From: DASPHG01 sp963748315
GTDB taxonomy: Bacteria > Actinomycetota > Thermoleophilia > Solirubrobacterales > Thermoleophilaceae
Direction: 5' to 3'
NCBI GenBank assembly: GCA_963748315.1
Contig: CAVVIK010000008.1
Span: 1-64,000, forward strand
DNA length: 64,000 nt
Below the pieces are notes generated by a model that saw only the letters and a program-made list of their open reading frames with translations, was not told the origin of the DNA and made no database searches. Below, piece after piece: positions 44,086 to 52,420 of this stretch (the stretch's first letter is position 1; each line of letters begins with the position of its first letter). Position numbers and translations under genes: made by a program.

Positions 44086-44863
44086 CGGCCTCGGCGGCCT
44101 GACGCGCGGCGCGGCGCGCCGACCGGGCGGCAGCGATCGCCTTCTTGCGGCCGTCGGCCTCGCGCAGCTTCCCGTGGAGCGCCTTGATCTCGGCGAAGAC
44201 GACGTCGGCGGCGGCCTGCGACTGCTCGCGCGTCGGCTCCTTGACCTGCTCGAACCGGAGCGGGTCGCCGTACTGGACCGTCACCTTCGGGAACTGGAGC
44301 CGCTTCCAGTTGCGGGCGCGCTCGGTGCCGACGATCGCCGTCGGGACGACCACGGCGCCGGTTTCGAGGGCGAGCCGGCCGACGCCGGGCTTCGCCTCTC
44401 CCAGCTCGCCGGTCCGCGAGCGGCCGCCCTCGGCATACATCACGATCAGATCGCCGCGGCCCAGGATCGTGTCCGCCGTCTGGAACGACTTCTCGTCGCG
44501 ATGCCCACGGCGCACGGGGAAGACGCCGCCGTGCGTGTAGATCCACTGCATCGGCCGCTTGAAGAGCTGCGACTTCGCCATGAAGTGCACCTTGCGGCGC
44601 AGGTAGACGGCCACGAAGAAGTGGTCGAGGAACGAGAAGTGGTTCGGGGCCACGATCACCGGCCCGTCGACCGGGATCTTGTCCGAGTCGATGCAGCGCG
44701 CCCGGAAGAACAGCAACAGGTAGGGCGTGAGCACCACGCGGACGAGCTCGTAGACCCAGTCCGGCCGCCCGCTGGCGGGACGCTCGTAGTAGCGGTCGAA
44801 GTACTCGGCGGGGCGCGGGTCCTTGTAGACCTGCGGCTTCATCTTGCTGAGCTCTTCAGCCAC
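44057..44863 (-). CDS. 1-acyl-sn-glycerol-3-phosphate acyltransferase (PlsC-like)
   Basis: 268 residues. PlsC domain with NHFSFLDHFFVAV (HX4D catalytic), GVFPVRRGHRDE, MYAEGGRSRTGELGEAKPG (acyl-acceptor motif) and VVPTAIVGTERAR. Acylates lysophosphatidate in phospholipid synthesis. N-terminal hydrophobic stretch (VVLTPYLLLFFRA). The C-terminal Ala/Arg-rich tail (about 30 residues) overlaps the convergent lactonase gene. Starts 8 bases inside the end of glpK, so glycerol phosphorylation and acylation are coupled. Confidence 0.9.
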   Translation of the reverse strand: MAEELSKMKPQVYKDPRPAEYFDRYYERPASGRPDWVYELVRVVLTPYLLLFFRARCIDSDKIPVDGPVIVAPNHFSFLDHFFVAVYLRRKVHFMAKSQLFKRPMQWIYTHGGVFPVRRGHRDEKSFQTADTILGRGDLIVMYAEGGRSRTGELGEAKPGVGRLALETGAVVVPTAIVGTERARNWKRLQFPKVTVQYGDPLRFEQVKEPTREQSQAAADVVFAEIKALHGKLREADGRKKAIAAARSARRAARQAAEAATRTPDPAR

Positions 44864-46322
44864 TGGCCTCCCTACCCAGCCTGTTCGACTTGGTTACGTC
44901 CATCGCCATCTGCCACTCCGACAGCAGAGTTTCGCGCTCGTCCTCGGACATCTTCGGCTCATAGCGAGCGGCCTCGCGCCACATCGCCCGCACATCCTCC
45001 TCGCTCCACTGCCCGACCGCCACGCCGGCGAGGTACGCCGCCCCGAGCGCGGTCGTCTCGGATACCTCGGGGACGACCACCGGGACACCCAGGACATCCG
45101 CCTGAAACTGCATCAGCCAGCCGTTGACCGCGGCGCCGCCGTCGGCCTTCAGCTCCTCGAGCCGCAGCCCGGAGGCCGCCTCCATGGCGCGCACGGCGTC
45201 GACCGTCTGGTACGCGATCGCCTCGAGCGCCGCCCGCGCGAGGTGAGCCCGACCGCTGCCGCGGGTCAGCCCGACGATCGTGCCGCGAGCGTAGGGGTCC
45301 CAGTGCGGTGACCCGAGCCCCGTCAGCGCGGGCACGAAGTAGACGCCGTCGTTCGACTCGAGCGAGCGCGCGAGCGCCTCGGTCTCGTCGGCCGCGGCGA
45401 CGATCCCGAGCCCGTCGCGCAACCACTGCACCGCTGCTCCGGTGACGAAGATCGCCGCCTCGAGCGCGTAGTCGACGCGGTCCCCGACGCCCCACGCGAC
45501 GGTCGTCAGCAGGCCTTCTTCGGCATCGGGGGCGCTCGCGCCCGCGTTCTCCAGCACGAAGCTGCCGGTGCCGTAGGTGTTCTTGCCGAGGCCGGGCGAG
45601 TGGCACGCCTGCCCGTAGAGTGCCGCCTGCTGGTCGCCGGCGATGCCGGCAACGGGGACGCTGCCGCCGAACTCGGTCGTCTCGCCGTACACGTGGGCAC
45701 TCGGGAGCGGCTCGGGCAGCGACCGCGGCGACACGCCGAGGATCTCGCACAGCTCCTCGTCCCACGCCAGCCGGCGGATGTCGAACAGGAGCGTGCGCGA
45801 CGCGTTCGAGTAGTCGGTCACATGGCGGCCGGTCAGCTTGCGCAGGAGCCACGAGTCGATCGTGCCGAAGGCCGCGCTCGCATCGACGCCGCCCTCCTTC
45901 AGCAGCCACTCGATCTTCGTCCCGGAGAAGTACGGGTCGAGCACCAGCCCCGTGCGCTCGCGGAAGAGCGGCTCCTGTCCCGCCTCCTTCAGCTCGTCGC
46001 AGCGCGCAGCGGTGCGCCGGTCCTGCCAGACGAGCGCGCGGTGGAGCGGCTCTGCGGTGTCGGGGTCCCAGGCGACGACCGTCTCGCGCTGGTTCGTGAT
46101 CCCGATGCCGGCCAGCTCGTCCCCTCCGATCCCCGCGTCGGCGAGGGCCTTCGCCGCGACTTCGCGGGTGACATCCCAGATCTCGGCGGCGTCGTGCTCG
46201 ACCCATCCCGGGCGCGGGAAGTGCTGCTCGAACTCGCTGTACGCGCGCCCGCAGGGCCTGCCCTCTTCGTTGAAGACGATGCACGTCGTGCCCGACGTTC
46301 CCTGGTCGATAGCGAGGATCAC
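44856..46322 (-). CDS. glpK: Glycerol kinase
   Basis: ATP-dependent phosphorylation of glycerol to sn-glycerol 3-phosphate in the cytoplasm. 488 residues, normal length. FGGY kinase motifs: DQGTSGTTCIVF at the N-terminus, ITNQRETVVAWD, GTIDSWLLRKLTG, AGIAGDQQAALYGQAC, NTYGTGSFVL and LKADGGAAVNGWLMQFQADV. Start GTG 46322. Together with the overlapping plsC-like gene it links glycerol uptake to lipid synthesis. No glpF or glpD is nearby. Confidence 0.95.
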   Translation of the reverse strand: MILAIDQGTSGTTCIVFNEEGRPCGRAYSEFEQHFPRPGWVEHDAAEIWDVTREVAAKALADAGIGGDELAGIGITNQRETVVAWDPDTAEPLHRALVWQDRRTAARCDELKEAGQEPLFRERTGLVLDPYFSGTKIEWLLKEGGVDASAAFGTIDSWLLRKLTGRHVTDYSNASRTLLFDIRRLAWDEELCEILGVSPRSLPEPLPSAHVYGETTEFGGSVPVAGIAGDQQAALYGQACHSPGLGKNTYGTGSFVLENAGASAPDAEEGLLTTVAWGVGDRVDYALEAAIFVTGAAVQWLRDGLGIVAAADETEALARSLESNDGVYFVPALTGLGSPHWDPYARGTIVGLTRGSGRAHLARAALEAIAYQTVDAVRAMEAASGLRLEELKADGGAAVNGWLMQFQADVLGVPVVVPEVSETTALGAAYLAGVAVGQWSEEDVRAMWREAARYEPKMSEDERETLLSEWQMAMDVTKSNRLGREASG

Positions 46323-46341
46323 GGCGCGGGATTTTCCAACC

Positions 46342-46356
46342 TTTTAGTGAGTAAAA
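46342..46356. promoter_or_regulatory. Inverted repeat in the glpK upstream region
   Basis: TTTTA and TAAAA arms around GTGAG, in an AT-rich island between glpK and the divergent small gene. Could be an operator for a glycerol regulator or simply promoter DNA. Confidence 0.3.
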
Positions 46357-46405
46357 ACGTTATTCGGGGTACTACAGGACCAGACCAAGGAGGAGGAACG
46401 CAAGG

Positions 46406-46561
46406 ATGATCGGGATACTGATCGCAGTAGTCGTAGCTGCGCTGGTCTACATGATTTGCGTGGCACTTGGACTTCCGTCGATCGTCGGCATCGTCGCCGC
46501 GATCCTGGTGCTGCTGGCGGGCATACCCTCGGCCGGGTTCGGATTCGGCCGCAGGTACTAA
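46406..46561 (+). CDS. Small hydrophobic protein, 51 residues
   Basis: MIGILIAVVVAALVYMICVA then LGLPSIVGIVAAILVLLAGI and PSAGFGFGRRY: two membrane helices joined by a short turn, with a basic end. AAGGAGGAGG about 9-15 nt upstream is one of the strongest ribosome-binding sites in the window, and an intrinsic terminator follows at 46603. I do not recognise the family. Divergent from glpK. Confidence 0.7.
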   Translation: MIGILIAVVVAALVYMICVALGLPSIVGIVAAILVLLAGIPSAGFGFGRRY

Positions 46562-47211
46562 CTGCGTCTAGACAGATAGACGCGTAGAAAATCGCGAAGC
46601 TGCCGCGCCCGGTGGAGGAAGCCGGGCGCGGTTTTTCCCGTGGTGCGGTGCTCGAGATCGAGCTCGACCTCGGTCAGCCGCAGCCCGGCGCGGTGCGCAT
46701 CCACGGTCATGCCGATCTCCATCCCGAAGCCGGGTGCGAACGGCGTGACGGCCTCGAGGGCCCGCGCGCTCAGGTAGCGCTGGCCTGATATCGGCGCCTG
46801 GGGTGCAAGACCAGTTAGGCGCTTGATCGCCCATGCGGCGAAGCCGAGGGCGACACCGAAGCCGCCGCCAACGCGCTTCGAGAAGACCGCGACGACGAGG
46901 TCGCCCTCGCCGACCAGTTCTGCCAGCTGGCCGGCCGAGCTCCCCAGGTCCCCGTCGGCCAGGAGGACATCGGGGAGCGGGCCGCTTGCCCGCAGCCGCT
47001 CGACGGCGAGGTTGGCGACGCCGCCCTTGCCGATTCGCGCGGGCGCCCGCACGAGCTCGGCGCCCTCCTGGAGCGCGATGTGCGGCGTGGCGTCGGAGGA
47101 GGCGTCGTCGGCCACGACGAGACGCGCGTCTGGAAACGCCTGCCTCAGCGCCCGCAGCGTGTCCCCGAGCCGATCCGCCTCGTTCCAGGCAGTGACGATT
47201 ACCGCGGGCAC
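46558..47211 (-). CDS. Family 2 glycosyltransferase
   Basis: 217 residues. VPAVIVTAWNEADRLGDTL start (GTG 47211), RLVVADDASSDATPHIA, and VLLADGDLG with the DxD metal motif; later GQRYLSARALEAVTPF and GFGMEIGMTVDAHRAGL, typical of dolichyl-phosphate-sugar-like GT2 enzymes. No membrane helices except a short hydrophobic stretch. Product unknown. Its last codons contain the terminator of the opposite gene. Confidence 0.82.
   Translation of the reverse strand: MPAVIVTAWNEADRLGDTLRALRQAFPDARLVVADDASSDATPHIALQEGAELVRAPARIGKGGVANLAVERLRASGPLPDVLLADGDLGSSAGQLAELVGEGDLVVAVFSKRVGGGFGVALGFAAWAIKRLTGLAPQAPISGQRYLSARALEAVTPFAPGFGMEIGMTVDAHRAGLRLTEVELDLEHRTTGKTAPGFLHRARQLRDFLRVYLSRRS
46603..46636 (+). terminator. 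Intrinsic terminator of the 51-residue gene
   Basis: Perfect 10-bp stem (CCGCGCCCGG / CCGGGCGCGG) with a 9-base loop, followed by five T. It lies 41 bases after the stop codon and inside the coding sequence of the convergent glycosyltransferase gene. Confidence 0.85.
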
Positions 47212-47253
47212 GCGGGATATCGTGCCGGAGCCAGCTATCAGGAGGTCGTTTCG

Positions 47254-47466
47254 TTGCCCGATGTCGAGGCCCACATCACCGGAACCGTCTGGAAGGTCGA
47301 GTGCCAGGTCGGCCAATCAGTCGAGGAGGGCGACACGCTCGTGATCCTCGAATCGATGAAGATGGAGATGCCGGTCGAGGCCGAGGACGACGGCACCGTC
47401 AAGGAGATCAAGTGCGAGGAGGGCCAGTCGGTCTCCGAGGGCGACACGCTGGTCGTACTTGAGTAG
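47254..47466 (+). CDS. Biotin carboxyl carrier domain protein
   Basis: 70-residue biotinyl domain: hammerhead fold with ILESMKMEMPVEA, where the Lys of ESMKME is the biotin site, and flanking repeats QVGQSVEEGDTLVILE and EEGQSVSEGDTLVVLE. Acts as the swinging carrier between biotin carboxylase and carboxyltransferase. Start TTG 47254, set by AGGAGGT 7 nt upstream. The next gene (crotonase) starts within its stop. The partner carboxyltransferase may be the one at 28072. Confidence 0.92.
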   Translation: MPDVEAHITGTVWKVECQVGQSVEEGDTLVILESMKMEMPVEAEDDGTVKEIKCEEGQSVSEGDTLVVLE

Positions 47467-48265
47467 CTCCCCGCAGGAGCTCGCCTCCGGGAAGCTCCTC
47501 CTCGACGAGCCGGCGCCCCACGTCGCCCGGCTCCGGATCTCGAACCCGGAGAAGCGCGGGGCGCTCGACCACGAGCTGCTCGACGCGCTCGCCGACACCG
47601 TGCGCGGACTCGACGCGCGCTGCCTGCTGCTCACCGGCGAGGGAAAGATGTTCTCCGCCGGCTACGACATCGGCACGTTCGACGACGCGCACTTCGAGGA
47701 GCAGGCGGAGAAGCTCGTCGCCCACCCGTTCCACGCGGCGATCGAAGCGCTCGAGGCGTTCCCGTACCCCTCCGTCGCCGCGCTGAACGGTCACGCGATC
47801 GGCGGCGGGCTCGAGGTCGCGCTGTCGTGCGACATCCGGATCGCGGCGCGCGGGATCAAGATGGGCATGCCGCCCGCGAAGCTCGGGCTCATCTACTCGC
47901 ACACCGGGCTGCAGAAGTTCATCGAGGTGTGCGGCGTCGCGAACACGAACGAGCTCTTCTTCGTCGGCAGCAATGTCGATGCCGACCGCGGCTACGAGAT
48001 GGGGCTGGTGAACGCTGTCGTCGATCCGGACGACCTGGAGCAGGCCGGACTCGACCTGGCGGCGGAGATCGGCGCGAACGCGCCGCTGTCGCTGGCCGGG
48101 AACAAGCGCGCGATCAGCGAGCTCCGGGCGCATCCCGGACGACTGCCCGAGGAGCTCGAGAAAGAATTGGTCGAGCTGCGCGAGAGCTGCTTCCGCAGCG
48201 AGGACTTCCGCGAGGGCGTGCAGGCGTTCGCCGAGAAGCGCAAGCCCGAGTGGAAGAACCGCTGA
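47459..48265 (+). CDS. Enoyl-CoA hydratase/isomerase family protein (second)
   Basis: Crotonase fold, 268 residues. MFSAGYDIGTFDDAHF, LNGHAIGGGLEVALSCDIRI (both oxyanion segments, with Glu), MPPAKLGLIYSHTGLQKF, AGNKRAISEL. TTG 47459 overlaps the biotin-carrier stop, coupling the two. Could be a hydratase or a decarboxylase such as methylmalonyl-CoA decarboxylase; a carrier-crotonase pair slightly favours carboxylation-linked metabolism (inference). Confidence 0.9.
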   Translation: MSSSPQELASGKLLLDEPAPHVARLRISNPEKRGALDHELLDALADTVRGLDARCLLLTGEGKMFSAGYDIGTFDDAHFEEQAEKLVAHPFHAAIEALEAFPYPSVAALNGHAIGGGLEVALSCDIRIAARGIKMGMPPAKLGLIYSHTGLQKFIEVCGVANTNELFFVGSNVDADRGYEMGLVNAVVDPDDLEQAGLDLAAEIGANAPLSLAGNKRAISELRAHPGRLPEELEKELVELRESCFRSEDFREGVQAFAEKRKPEWKNR

Positions 48266-48266
48266 G

Positions 48267-50417
48267 CTAGCCGCAGCCGAACGTGGAGAGGTCGGTCCCG
48301 GTCGGGGGCCGGTTCTCGGCGCCCCAGTCCTCGTTCGCTGTGCTCGAGCGCTCGAGCCGCAGCGTGCCGGTCATCTCCGAGTCGCGGATCCAGGCGCGGT
48401 CGAGCGGCGCGCCGTTCAGCGACGCGTCGGAGACGTATGGCCCGCTGCCGGGCGAGTCGATCGTGAAGGTGCCGTCGCCCGTGTCGATCTCGGCATGCTC
48501 GAACGCCGGCGACCCGAGCGCGAAGTACGGCGCGCCGGGCACGAGCGCCCCCAGCCCGAGCATGTCGAGCGCGTGCCAGGACGAGAGCCCGCCGAGGTCG
48601 TCGTTGCCGGGCAGCCCGTCGATGGTCGGCCGGTACAGGTGCCGGGCGTCGGCGAGCTCTGCCGCCGCCTTCCACGGCTGGCCGGCGAAGTGGTACATCC
48701 ACGGCACCTCGAGATCGTGCTCGTTGCCGGGCGCCCACTGCGGGAACCGGTAGACGAGCCCGAACGCCGTCAGCCGGTTCTGCATCTCCGCGGGCAGGCT
48801 GAACATCTGGTCGAGGCGGTCGATTGCCACGTCGTCACCGCCCATCAGCTCCATCAGCTTCCGGGCGTCGTGCATCGCGAGCCACGAGTACTGCCAAGAG
48901 TTGCCTTCCTGGAACCCGCGTCCTGTGGTCTGCTCGGGCGATTCGCCCCCCGCCGGGTCGAACGGCGTCGCCCAGTTGCCCTCCGCGTCGCGCCCTCGGA
49001 TCCAGTGCGTCTCCGGATCGAGGATGTTGCGGTAGTTCAGCGAGCGCTCGAGGTGCTGCGCGGCCTCGTCGGCAAGCCCGAGCCGGTGCGCGACCAGCGC
49101 GAGGGCGAAGTCGGCGACGCCGTACTCGAGCGTCGTGCCGGGCCGGTCCGGCAGCCAGCCGAGCTCGAGCAGCTGGGGGTCGCGCCGCTCCACGAGGTGC
49201 TTCGCGGCGTCGTACAGGGCCGCCGTCTCCTTCTTCTTCACAAGGCCGCGGCAAACGCCGTCCGCGATCATCGGAATGGCCGGGTCGCCCGACATGTGGT
49301 CCGCGTCGATCGACTGCTCCTTCCAGCGCGGAATGAAGCCGCCCTCCCGGTGATCGGCCAGCAGGCTGAGCAGCATCTCCCGATAGCGCTCGGGCTGGGT
49401 CGTCGCGATCAGCTGGTGCCACGACTTGTAGAGGTCCCACGACGAGAAGTTCGAGTACTGGACCCGGCCCTTGGCGACGTGGACCTGATCGTCCATCCCG
49501 CGGTAGCGGCCATCGACGTCCGTGAACGTGTTCGGGTGGAGCTGGGAGCGGTAGAGCGCCGTGTAGAACGACTTCAGGTCGAGCTCACTGCCGCCGCTTA
49601 CGCGCACCTTCGAGAGCTCCCGGTTCCAGGCCGCGCGCGTCGCCGATCGCATCGCGTCGAAATCGAAGTCCGGCGCCTCCGCCTCGAGGTTGCGCCGCGC
49701 CCCGTCCTCATCGACGAACGAGAGCCCGAAGCTCACCGTCACCTCGCCGCCCTCGTCCCAGCCGACCCAGCCGCCCTTGTCGATCGTGCCGCTGGAGTCG
49801 AACGGGCGGCTGAAGCGCGCCACGAAGAAGACCGGGTAGCGCCCGCGGCGCCAGCCCGCCACCTCGCGATCCCCGACAACCCGGAAGCCGCCGTCAGCGA
49901 CGCCCTCCACGCTGCGCGCCGGGTCGAACACGAGCTTCGGGCCGCCCGCGGGCGGGAACGTGTAGCGCTGCATCCCCGCGTGCTCGGACGCGGTCAGCTC
50001 CACCGTCGTGGCCGGCTTCGCCAGGAAGACGCTGTAGTAGCCCGGCTCGGCCTTCTCGGTCGCGTGGTCGTAGGGCGACTGGATCTGGTTGGGGTCGAGC
50101 GACGGCTCGCCCAGGACGGGCATGACCGGGATGTCGCCGCCCTTCTTCACTCCCGGGCCGGAGAGGTGCACGAGGCTGAAGGCCTGGATCGCCGGGTCGC
50201 TCCACAGGTAGCCCGAGTAGGCGAACTCGCCGCGCGTGTCGGGCGAGTTCTGGACCATCCCGAACGGCGCCGCCGCCCCCGGGAAGATGAAGCCCGGCGC
50301 GAAGGTGCCGATCATCGGGTCCACGTGGCGCGCGAGGTCCTCGTCGGCCGCGCGGGCGGGCGCCGCGGCGACGACCGCGAAAACGCATGCGATGGCGGCA
50401 AGGCGCACCGGTCCCAT
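48267..50417 (-). CDS. GH92 family glycoside hydrolase (alpha-mannosidase-like), secreted
   Basis: 716 residues. Signal peptide (RLAAIACVFAVVAAAPARA). GH92 segments: HVDPMIGTFAPGFIFPGAAA, PFGMVQNSPDTRG, LVHLSGPGVKKGGDIPVMP, DLYKSWHQLIATTQPERY, RWKEQSIDADHMSGDPAIPM and PGNDDLGGLSSWHALDMLGL, including the calcium and catalytic acid region. GH92 enzymes trim alpha-mannose from glycans by inversion. Stands alone; ATG 50417 is preferred over TTG 50429. Confidence 0.9.
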   Translation of the reverse strand: MGPVRLAAIACVFAVVAAAPARAADEDLARHVDPMIGTFAPGFIFPGAAAPFGMVQNSPDTRGEFAYSGYLWSDPAIQAFSLVHLSGPGVKKGGDIPVMPVLGEPSLDPNQIQSPYDHATEKAEPGYYSVFLAKPATTVELTASEHAGMQRYTFPPAGGPKLVFDPARSVEGVADGGFRVVGDREVAGWRRGRYPVFFVARFSRPFDSSGTIDKGGWVGWDEGGEVTVSFGLSFVDEDGARRNLEAEAPDFDFDAMRSATRAAWNRELSKVRVSGGSELDLKSFYTALYRSQLHPNTFTDVDGRYRGMDDQVHVAKGRVQYSNFSSWDLYKSWHQLIATTQPERYREMLLSLLADHREGGFIPRWKEQSIDADHMSGDPAIPMIADGVCRGLVKKKETAALYDAAKHLVERRDPQLLELGWLPDRPGTTLEYGVADFALALVAHRLGLADEAAQHLERSLNYRNILDPETHWIRGRDAEGNWATPFDPAGGESPEQTTGRGFQEGNSWQYSWLAMHDARKLMELMGGDDVAIDRLDQMFSLPAEMQNRLTAFGLVYRFPQWAPGNEHDLEVPWMYHFAGQPWKAAAELADARHLYRPTIDGLPGNDDLGGLSSWHALDMLGLGALVPGAPYFALGSPAFEHAEIDTGDGTFTIDSPGSGPYVSDASLNGAPLDRAWIRDSEMTGTLRLERSSTANEDWGAENRPPTGTDLSTFGCG

Positions 50418-50445
50418 ACGTGAGAGCAACGAAACGGCGGTGCGG

Positions 50446-51147
50446 TTACTTGCTCTGGCGCAGCTCGATCCAGAGCGCGCGGCCGACCGCGCACACGTCT
50501 CCGGCGGCGTTCCACAGGGCGACGCCGTTCCAGTGCTTGCGGCCTTCGGCCCCGATTCGCCATGACCCGATCACGTGCGGCTCGTCGATCGCGACGGGCT
50601 GCCGCAGCGCCGCCGCGAGGCTGGCCAGCACGATCGTCTTGCCGCTCATCGTCGGTGCGGAGCTCGGGCAGTCGAGCGCTGCCCAGACGAACAGCGGATC
50701 CACGGCGCCGTCCCCGAACTCGGCGGCGGGCGTCCATGCGGCGGCGAACACCTCCCGGTCCGCGACGGGGCCCGCGAACAGCCGCAGCCCGTCGTCCTCG
50801 GGGCGTTTCGGCCCGCACGCGAAGCAGGTCGGGAATGGATGGAGGTCGGAAAGGAAGATCGAGTCCGCCTCGGCCGCACGCGCGTCGTCGAACGTCACCG
50901 GCGGCGGCGGCTCGACGTCGACCTCGGTGGGCCGCGCCTCCAACACCACGCGATCCCCGTCCATGAGCGCAACCGAGCCGTCCTCGCGCCGCTCGGGAAC
51001 CAGCTCCGTCTCGAGCGGCGGCGGGGCTCGAAGTGCCACCTCAGCAGGGCCTTCGACGAGGGATGCGGCCAGCCCGGCGCTGTAGCCGCCGTGGCCCGAG
51101 TCGGGCGGCCCGTTGAAGCGGGCCGGAATTGCGAGCGAGTCCGCCAC
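50446..51147 (-). CDS. Hotdog-fold thioesterase-like protein
   Basis: 233 residues. The stretch HPFPTCFACGPKRPEDDG followed by LRLFAGPV, with VWAALDCPSSAPTM later, matches an actinobacterial family of double-hotdog proteins related to PaaI-type thioesterases. A catalytic residue cannot be assigned. Start taken at GTG 51147 (VADSLAIPARFNGPP) because a TAGATT -10 (51161-51156) ends 8 nt upstream; GTG 51174 would add nine residues. Divergent from bioB. Confidence 0.65.
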   Translation of the reverse strand: MADSLAIPARFNGPPDSGHGGYSAGLAASLVEGPAEVALRAPPPLETELVPERREDGSVALMDGDRVVLEARPTEVDVEPPPPVTFDDARAAEADSIFLSDLHPFPTCFACGPKRPEDDGLRLFAGPVADREVFAAAWTPAAEFGDGAVDPLFVWAALDCPSSAPTMSGKTIVLASLAAALRQPVAIDEPHVIGSWRIGAEGRKHWNGVALWNAAGDVCAVGRALWIELRQSK

Positions 51148-51216
51148 TGGAGCGGAATCTAACCGTCCGATCACGCTCTTACCTTCGAACTCACCACCGT
51201 CGCCGAAAGGATCAGC

Positions 51217-52420
51217 TTGCCGCCTCTCATCACCCGCGAGGAGGCCCTCGCACTAGGAGAGATCGAGGACCACGCCGCGATCGAGGCGCTCGTCGAGCGC
51301 GCGTGGCGCGCGCGCACCGACCGCTTCGGCGACTCGACCGACCTGTGCTCGCTCGTCAACGCGAAATCGGGCGGCTGCGCCGAGGACTGCGGTTTCTGCG
51401 CGCAGTCGAAGTACGCCGAGGCCGATACGCCGATGCACGCGATGATGTCGCCCGAGCAGATCCTCGAGCACGCCAAGGCCGCCGAGGCCGCGGGTGCGCA
51501 CCGCTTCTGCATGGTCACGCAGGGCCAGGGGCTCTCGAAGCGCGACTTCCAGAACATCGTCGAGGGCGCGAAGCTCGTCGCCGAGCACACCAACCTCAAG
51601 CGCTGCGCGTCGATCGGCCACATGTCTCCCGCGCGCGCGAAGGCGCTCAAGGACGCCGGCATCCAGCGCGTCCACCACAACGTCGAGACGGCCGAGAGCT
51701 ACTACGACGAGGTCTCGACGACGGTCCGCTACGAGGGGCGCATCCGCACGGTCGAGGCCGTGAAGGAGGCCGGGCTCGAGACGTGCGTCGGCGGCATCCT
51801 CAACCTCGGCGAGACGCGCGAGCAGCGCGTCGAGATGGCGTTCGAGCTGGCGGACGCTCGACCCCACGAGCGTGCCGATCAACCTGCTCAACCCGCGTCC
51901 CGGCACGAAGTTCGGGGACCGCGACTTCATGGACCCGTGGGAGGCGGTCAAGTGGATCGCGATCTTCCGCCTGATCCTCCCGGACGCGCTGTTCCGTCTC
52001 TGCGGCGGGCGGGTCGAGAACCTTGGAGAGCTGCAGCCGTTGGCCGTCAAGGCCGGCCTCAACGGCGTGATGATGGGCAACTTCCTGACGACACTCGGCT
52101 CGGAGCCGGAGGAGGACCGCTTGATGTTCGAGGAACTGGGGCTGAACGTCGCTCGCCAGCCCGACAACGGCGCAAACCCGAGGCCGGACAACCGGTCGGG
52201 GTGGCTCGACGGTGAGTCGCCCGGCACGCCGATCGACGAGCTGATCGACAGGCAGGCGGAGGCGAACTTCTGGAACCCGGCGACCCAGCTGCGCCACAGG
52301 AAGAAGAGCTCCGTGCCGCCGCGGCCCGACGGCGCGCGCAACCGCGGCCTCGAGGTGGTGCACGTCGATCCCGACGACCCGGCGGAGCAGCCCACGATCG
52401 AGTTCGAGGCGGTGGCGTGA
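51217..52420 (+). CDS. bioB: Biotin synthase (frameshifted)
   Basis: Radical-SAM sulfur insertion converting dethiobiotin to biotin. Joined length about 400 residues (E. coli BioB has 346). First frame: GGCAEDCGFCAQSKYAEAD with the CxxxCxxC [4Fe-4S] site, MVTQGQGLSKRDFQ, HHNVETAESYYDEV, GGILNLGETREQR. Second frame: LDPTSVPINLLNPRPGTKFG, FRLCGGRVENLGELQPLAVK, MMGNFLTTLG. One extra base at 51856 splits them. About 75 residues after the normal end (from NGANPRPDN) are an unusual tail. TTG 51217 has AAAGGA upstream. Confidence 0.88.

Noticed and set aside
51847..51866. Programmed frameshifting in bioB
   Set aside because: No slippery heptamer or downstream pseudoknot is apparent, and the same +1 pattern occurs in seven unrelated genes, favouring an assembly cause.
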